This document shows positions 8,502 to 11,211 of a stretch of DNA of 11,211 nt, piece after piece. Below the pieces are notes generated by a model, which was not told the DNA's origin, did no database searches, and saw only the letters and a list, made by a program, of their open reading frames with translations. Numbering within the stretch: position 1 is the stretch's first letter; each line of letters starts with the position of its first letter. The DNA is from Thermoleophilia bacterium (GTDB lineage Bacteria > Actinomycetota > Thermoleophilia > Miltoncostaeales > Miltoncostaeaceae), in the NCBI GenBank assembly GCA_017882555.1, contig JADGPH010000204.1, forward strand, positions 1-11,211, read 5' to 3'. The translations under genes were made by a program, and so were the position numbers.

Positions 8502-9133
8502 GTCTCCCGATCGACGCCCTGGTTCATGTGTGGGAGCCACCCTCCGGGGATCCGCGCTCGATCCTGGCGCTCCATGGCCGGGGCGGGAATGAGCACGATC
8601 TCATTCCGGTCGCGAAGCAAATTGCGCCCGGTGCGGGTGTGCTCGCCCCGCGCGGCCCGGAACCCCAATCGCCGGGAGGCTGGGCGTGGTTTACCCACCA
8701 TGGGATCGGTGTGCCGGTCATCGCGTCGTTTGACGCGTGCCTGGATCAGGTGGCACGGTGGATCGTGACCGCGGCAACCGCGTACGGGATCGCGCTGCCG
8801 ATGACCGCACTTGGGTTCAGTAACGGCGGCATGATGGCCGGCGCGCTTGTGGCCGCGCGCCCCGATCTTGTCGATTCGGCGATTCTGATGGCATCGGGGT
8901 ATCGGCTCCCGGACCACATTGGCGCACTGGGGGGCCTTGCGGGTCGTCGGATCCTGATCTGCGGGGGTGACGAAGATTCGTTCCACACTCGTCAGATGAT
9001 GGACGAGGGCGTGCGCTCATATGCATCGGCCGGCGCGAGGGTCGACGCACGGGTGTACCGCGGGGTCGGTCACACGATCACGCTCGAACAGGCACGCGAT
9101 GCCGCGCAATGGCTGACCGAGGCCAGCGTATAA
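8498..9133 (+). CDS. alpha/beta hydrolase, phospholipase/carboxylesterase family
   Basis: A 211-residue serine hydrolase of the small carboxylesterase family (YpfH/MhqD-like). The nucleophile elbow GFSNG holds Ser108. Asp158 in GGDED is the likely acid residue, though Asp160 is possible, and His192 in GVGHT is the base. HGRGGNEHD at 26-34 forms the oxyanion-hole region. There is no signal peptide, so it is cytoplasmic. The ATG overlaps the preceding stop as ATGA, and GAGGG (8490-8494) is a weak, close ribosome-binding site, so it relies on coupling. It is the last gene of the operon, followed by a hairpin. In Bacillus, MhqD esterases are induced with MhqO under quinone stress; the same pairing here suggests a comparable role, as inference only. 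Confidence 0.87.
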   Translation: MSLPIDALVHVWEPPSGDPRSILALHGRGGNEHDLIPVAKQIAPGAGVLAPRGPEPQSPGGWAWFTHHGIGVPVIASFDACLDQVARWIVTAATAYGIALPMTALGFSNGGMMAGALVAARPDLVDSAILMASGYRLPDHIGALGGLAGRRILICGGDEDSFHTRQMMDEGVRSYASAGARVDARVYRGVGHTITLEQARDAAQWLTEASV

Positions 9134-9136
9134 GAG

Positions 9137-9166
9137 CCCTGGCGGACGGCGACGTGCCCGCCAGGG
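9137..9166. terminator. hairpin terminator between hydrolase and SDR genes
   Basis: CCCTGGCGG (9137-9145) and CCGCCAGGG (9158-9166) form a perfect 9-bp stem with a 12-base loop, four bases after the hydrolase stop and ten before the convergent SDR stop. No T-run is present. It probably ends transcripts from both sides. Confidence 0.62.
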
Positions 9167-9175
9167 AACGTCGGA

Positions 9176-10045
9176 TCAGCTGTTGGGGAGGATTCTGTCG
9201 CCCAAGCCGTCGGGCATGAACTGACTGTGCAGGCCGTAGAGCTCGGCCGGATACGGGCTCGCACCGACCGACGCGGTCATGCCGCCGTCAACGAAGATCG
9301 TCTGCCCCGTGATGTAGCTGCCCGCGTCGGAGGCCAATAGCAAGAGCGTCCCGAGCAATTCCGCGGGCTCTCCGATGCGACCCATCGGGGTTTGCTCTTC
9401 GATGCGCGCGCGGAACGGCGGTACGGCCAAGGCCTGGTCGGTCATCTCACTCGGGAACCACCCAGGCCCGATCGCGTTGACCCGCACGCCACGGTCGGCC
9501 CAGTGCATACCGAGGTACTTGGCGAGGTGAATAGTCGCGGCCTTGGACGCGGCGTAGCCGGCGGGGATATTGAAGTGACCCCCGGTGCCCGCCACCGAAG
9601 CGAGCATGATGATCGATCCGCCACCGTTGGCGAGCATGTGGCGCGCGGCGCCGGTGACGGTGAGGTACGTACCGGTGAGATTGACGTCGATCGACTGCCG
9701 GAACATGTCGGCGGTCATCTTCTCGGGCATCGCGAGGCCTTCCGGGACCGATCCGGCGTTGGCGACCGCAATGTCCAGCGTCCCGAAGCGCTCGACGGCC
9801 GCGGCGACGGCGGCAGCGACCTGGGCTTCGTCGGTGACATCGCATGCAACGGCGTGCGCAGCGCCGCCGGCTGCGGTGATCTGTTCGGCCAGGGCCTCCA
9901 GCCGGTCGACCCGGCGGGCGGCTAGGACGACGTTGGCACCCGCGCGGGAGAGGGCGTGGGCAAACTCCACCCCCAGGCCCGATGAGGCGCCGGTGATCAG
10001 CGCCGTCTTTCCGGTGAGATCGAATTGCGGCGATACGGATGACAT
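9176..10045 (-). CDS. short-chain dehydrogenase/reductase (classical SDR)
   Basis: A 289-residue classical SDR, about 30 residues longer than the usual 250-260 because of a tail after residue 260. The cofactor motif TGASSGLG is at 18-25, with ARR at 43-45 after the second strand, which suggests NADP(H). Asp69 is in CDV and NAG is at 96-98. The catalytic residues are Asn122, Ser150, Tyr164 and Lys168 (YAASK). The end of the fold shows ITGQTIFVDGG at 245-255. ATG at 10043-10045 is chosen because GGAG at 10053-10056 lies seven bases upstream; a GTG two codons earlier would sit only one base from it. The tail after the VDGG block, ending in LGDRILPNS, has no recognised motif. It is divergent from a LysR-type gene, so it is the likely target of that regulator. 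The substrate is unknown. Confidence 0.9.
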   Translation of the reverse strand: MSSVSPQFDLTGKTALITGASSGLGVEFAHALSRAGANVVLAARRVDRLEALAEQITAAGGAAHAVACDVTDEAQVAAAVAAAVERFGTLDIAVANAGSVPEGLAMPEKMTADMFRQSIDVNLTGTYLTVTGAARHMLANGGGSIIMLASVAGTGGHFNIPAGYAASKAATIHLAKYLGMHWADRGVRVNAIGPGWFPSEMTDQALAVPPFRARIEEQTPMGRIGEPAELLGTLLLLASDAGSYITGQTIFVDGGMTASVGASPYPAELYGLHSQFMPDGLGDRILPNS

Positions 10046-10081
10046 CTGCACACTCCACGGTCATGGCCCCAGACCGGCCTG

Positions 10082-10114
10082 CCGCCGGTGTGCGCATAGC
10101 GTGCACACCGGCGG
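10082..10114. promoter_or_regulatory. 12-bp-arm inverted repeat in the SDR/LysR divergent region
   Basis: CCGCCGGTGTGC (10082-10093) and GCACACCGGCGG (10103-10114) are perfect reverse complements around a 9-base spacer. The dyad lies 37 bases upstream of the SDR start and about 35 before the presumed -10 of the LysR gene. Because the genes diverge here, a terminator role is unlikely; a protein-binding site is favoured. It does not fit the T-N11-A pattern at its centre, so the binding protein might not be the LysR protein. A hairpin in the SDR leader RNA is the alternative. Confidence 0.6.
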
Positions 10115-10146
10115 AGGCGGAGTCCAATAGGTGCGGTTCCGGCACA

Positions 10147-10165
10147 CGATAGGATCTGCCTATCG
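10147..10165 (+). promoter_or_regulatory. LysR-type box overlapping -10 region of the LysR gene
   Basis: CGATAGG (10147-10153), five bases, CCTATCG (10159-10165) is a perfect dyad. Within it, ATAG-N7-CTAT (10149-10163) fits the T-N11-A LysR box and equals one OxyR-type half operator. TAGGAT (10150-10155) is a good actinobacterial -10 box inside it, so bound regulator would repress its own gene. A further ATAG lies at 10127-10130, 22 bases upstream, which is the OxyR dimer spacing, but its partner CTAT is missing. Confidence 0.55.
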
Positions 10166-10170
10166 ACGCC

Positions 10171-11067
10171 GTTGATGCCACACGCCTGCGGTACTTCCTG
10201 GCCCTCGCCGACGAGGGGCATTTCGGACGCACCGCGGCACGCCTGGGGATCACCCAACCCAGTTTGAGTCAGCAGATTCGCCGACTCGAGCGGGAGATCG
10301 GCGTCCAACTGTTCCGGCGCCACCCGAAGGGGGTTGCGCTCACCGAGCCGGGTATCGTGCTCGAGCGCGAGGCGCGACCGGCGTTCGATGCCCTGGTCTC
10401 CGCGGTGCGTGCCGCGCGGAAGGCGCAACCCCAGGCCGTCTTGCGGGTGGCCGTGCCGAACGCGGCCTTTGCCCGGCATCCCGCGGTCCTTGCGGCGATC
10501 GAAGCCGCCGAGCGGACGCTGGGCGGCCTTGAGGTGAGCTTTGTGTCGGCGCTCACCGCCGAGGCCGTCCTTGCCGTCCGCTCGGGCCGTGTCGACGTGG
10601 CCTTTGTCTACGATCCGCTCGACGACACGGACATGGACGCGATGCCGGCCTTCTCGGATGCCCCGGTCGTCGTGCTTCCTGCGGGCCACATCCTCGCCGA
10701 ACAGGACGAACTCTCCATCGAAGCGCTGGCGCCCTTTCCGATTCTCTGGTGGGAGCGGGATGCACTCCCGGGCACGCACGACGGACTCGTCGCGGCGTGC
10801 CGTCGGGCGGGGTTTGAGCCTCGGCTGATCGATATTCCCGACATGCCCGGGCTGCTCGGGACGATGTTGGCGGACGGCGCGGGGGTCTCGGTGATCTCGG
10901 AATTCGTGGCAAAGGCCATGACCGATGCCGATGTCGTTTGGCGCCCTCTGATCCGGCCGCGGGTGATATTGAATGGATTGATGATCTGGTCGCGCCCGAC
11001 ACCCACGCCGGTTGCGCGCACGCTTGTCGGTGCCCTGGTCGCAACAGGGCCCGGCGGCGCGGGCTAG
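10171..11067 (+). CDS. LysR-type transcriptional regulator, non-canonical start
   Basis: A LysR-family regulator of about 298 residues, the usual size. The winged helix-turn-helix occupies about residues 5-60 (LRYFLALADEGHFGRTAARLG, then ITQPSLSQQIRRLEREIG), followed by a linker helix and a periplasmic-binding-protein-like effector domain at about 90-290. The frame is open back to a TAG at 10150-10152 but holds no ATG, GTG or TTG before the helix-turn-helix. The nearest candidates are GTT (10171), ATC (10162) and CTG (10156); GTT fits the usual family N-terminus. A TTG at 10264 would delete most of the DNA-binding domain and is rejected. Only one Cys is present (about residue 210), so it is not a two-Cys OxyR. 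It probably regulates the divergent SDR gene and itself. A base-call error (for example GTG to GTT) could explain the start. Confidence 0.88.
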   Translation, partial: VDATRLRYFLALADEGHFGRTAARLGITQPSLSQQIRRLEREIGVQLFRRHPKGVALTEPGIVLEREARPAFDALVSAVRAARKAQPQAVLRVAVPNAAFARHPAVLAAIEAAERTLGGLEVSFVSALTAEAVLAVRSGRVDVAFVYDPLDDTDMDAMPAFSDAPVVVLPAGHILAEQDELSIEALAPFPILWWERDALPGTHDGLVAACRRAGFEPRLIDIPDMPGLLGTMLADGAGVSVISEFVAKAMTDADVVWRPLIRPRVILNGLMIWSRPTPTPVARTLVGALVATGPGGAG

Positions 11068-11211
11068 CTAGCCAGCGCGCGCGCCATCAGCGCGTCCTGG
11101 CTGTTGAGCGGCGCATCGCCCGGTTCGGGTCGGATGCGTACCCACGTGCCGTCGGTGCGGAGTTTCCAGGCCAGCGCGGTGTCGGCGAGCATGATGTCCA
11201 GCGAGGACAGC
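11064..11211 (-). CDS. polyphosphate kinase-like protein, C-terminal 48 residues, cut by window edge
   Basis: The minus-strand reading from the window edge to TAG at 11064-11066 encodes 48 residues containing ADTALAWKLRTDGTWVRIRP, then EPGDAPLNSQDALMARALAS. This resembles the C-terminal end of bacterial polyphosphate kinase 1, which often reads WELRPDGSWVRL..., then a Gln-rich segment and LM. Ppk1 makes polyphosphate from ATP, but all catalytic parts lie outside the window, so the call rests on this tail alone. Its last four bases overlap those of the convergent LysR gene. Confidence 0.55.
   Translation of the reverse strand, partial: LSSLDIMLADTALAWKLRTDGTWVRIRPEPGDAPLNSQDALMARALAS

Noticed and set aside
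8003..8986. Long minus-strand open frame (327 codons) opposite the dioxygenase-CMD-hydrolase operon
   Set aside because: It is antisense to three genes with clear family motifs. Its Arg/Pro-rich translation shows no motif. Such frames are common in GC-rich DNA.
10264..10266. TTG at 10264 as start of the LysR gene
   Set aside because: It would remove most of the helix-turn-helix, which is intact and conserved upstream in the same frame.
9997..10779. Minus-strand open frame (260 codons) opposite the LysR gene
   Set aside because: The plus strand carries a full LysR fold. The minus translation is low-complexity and would cross the whole SDR/LysR control region.
10171..11067. Calling the LysR regulator OxyR because of the ATAG-N7-CTAT box
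   Set aside because: The protein has a single Cys, so the two-Cys peroxide switch is absent.

Overview
The window looks like a chromosomal stretch from a high-GC Gram-positive bacterium, probably in the phylum Actinomycetota. The reasons are the strong GC bias, frequent GTG/TTG starts, TANNNT-type -10 boxes and an HrcA/CIRCE heat-shock operator. I cannot name a genus. Gene content is mostly housekeeping. I see no insertion sequence, phage gene, CRISPR array, tRNA or rRNA.

Layout. Positions 1-5545 hold three minus-strand housekeeping genes, read from right to left: the translation factor ABC-F ATPase ettA, aconitase acnA, and the N-terminal two thirds of dihydrolipoamide dehydrogenase lpdA (cut by the window edge). 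Gaps of 173 and 122 bases contain dyads and a hairpin, so each gene may have its own promoter. Positions 5546-5682 are a divergent control region. To its right on the plus strand lie a 72-residue His/Cys protein and a thioredoxin-TPR chaperedoxin (cnoX/ybbN family). Between these two genes is a near-perfect CIRCE element. A terminator-like hairpin then separates cnoX from the convergent minus-strand infA (IF-1), whose best-supported start is the non-canonical codon ACG.

Positions 7198-9133 form a tightly coupled plus-strand operon with ATGA overlaps: a VOC ring-cleaving-dioxygenase-like protein, a carboxymuconolactone-decarboxylase-like protein, and a small serine hydrolase. This set resembles quinone/hydroquinone detoxification genes. 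A 9-bp stem hairpin separates it from a convergent short-chain dehydrogenase. Divergent from that is a LysR-type regulator whose reading frame has no ATG, GTG or TTG upstream of its helix-turn-helix. The SDR/LysR control region carries a 12-bp-arm inverted repeat and an ATAG-N7-CTAT box. The window ends in the C-terminus of a minus-strand polyphosphate-kinase-like gene, which shares its stop region with the LysR gene.

Most interesting points: CIRCE control of a GroEL-linked chaperedoxin, which puts it in the same predicted regulon as groES/groEL; two genes (infA and the LysR regulator) that appear to lack a canonical start codon; and a well-structured operator region between SDR and LysR.
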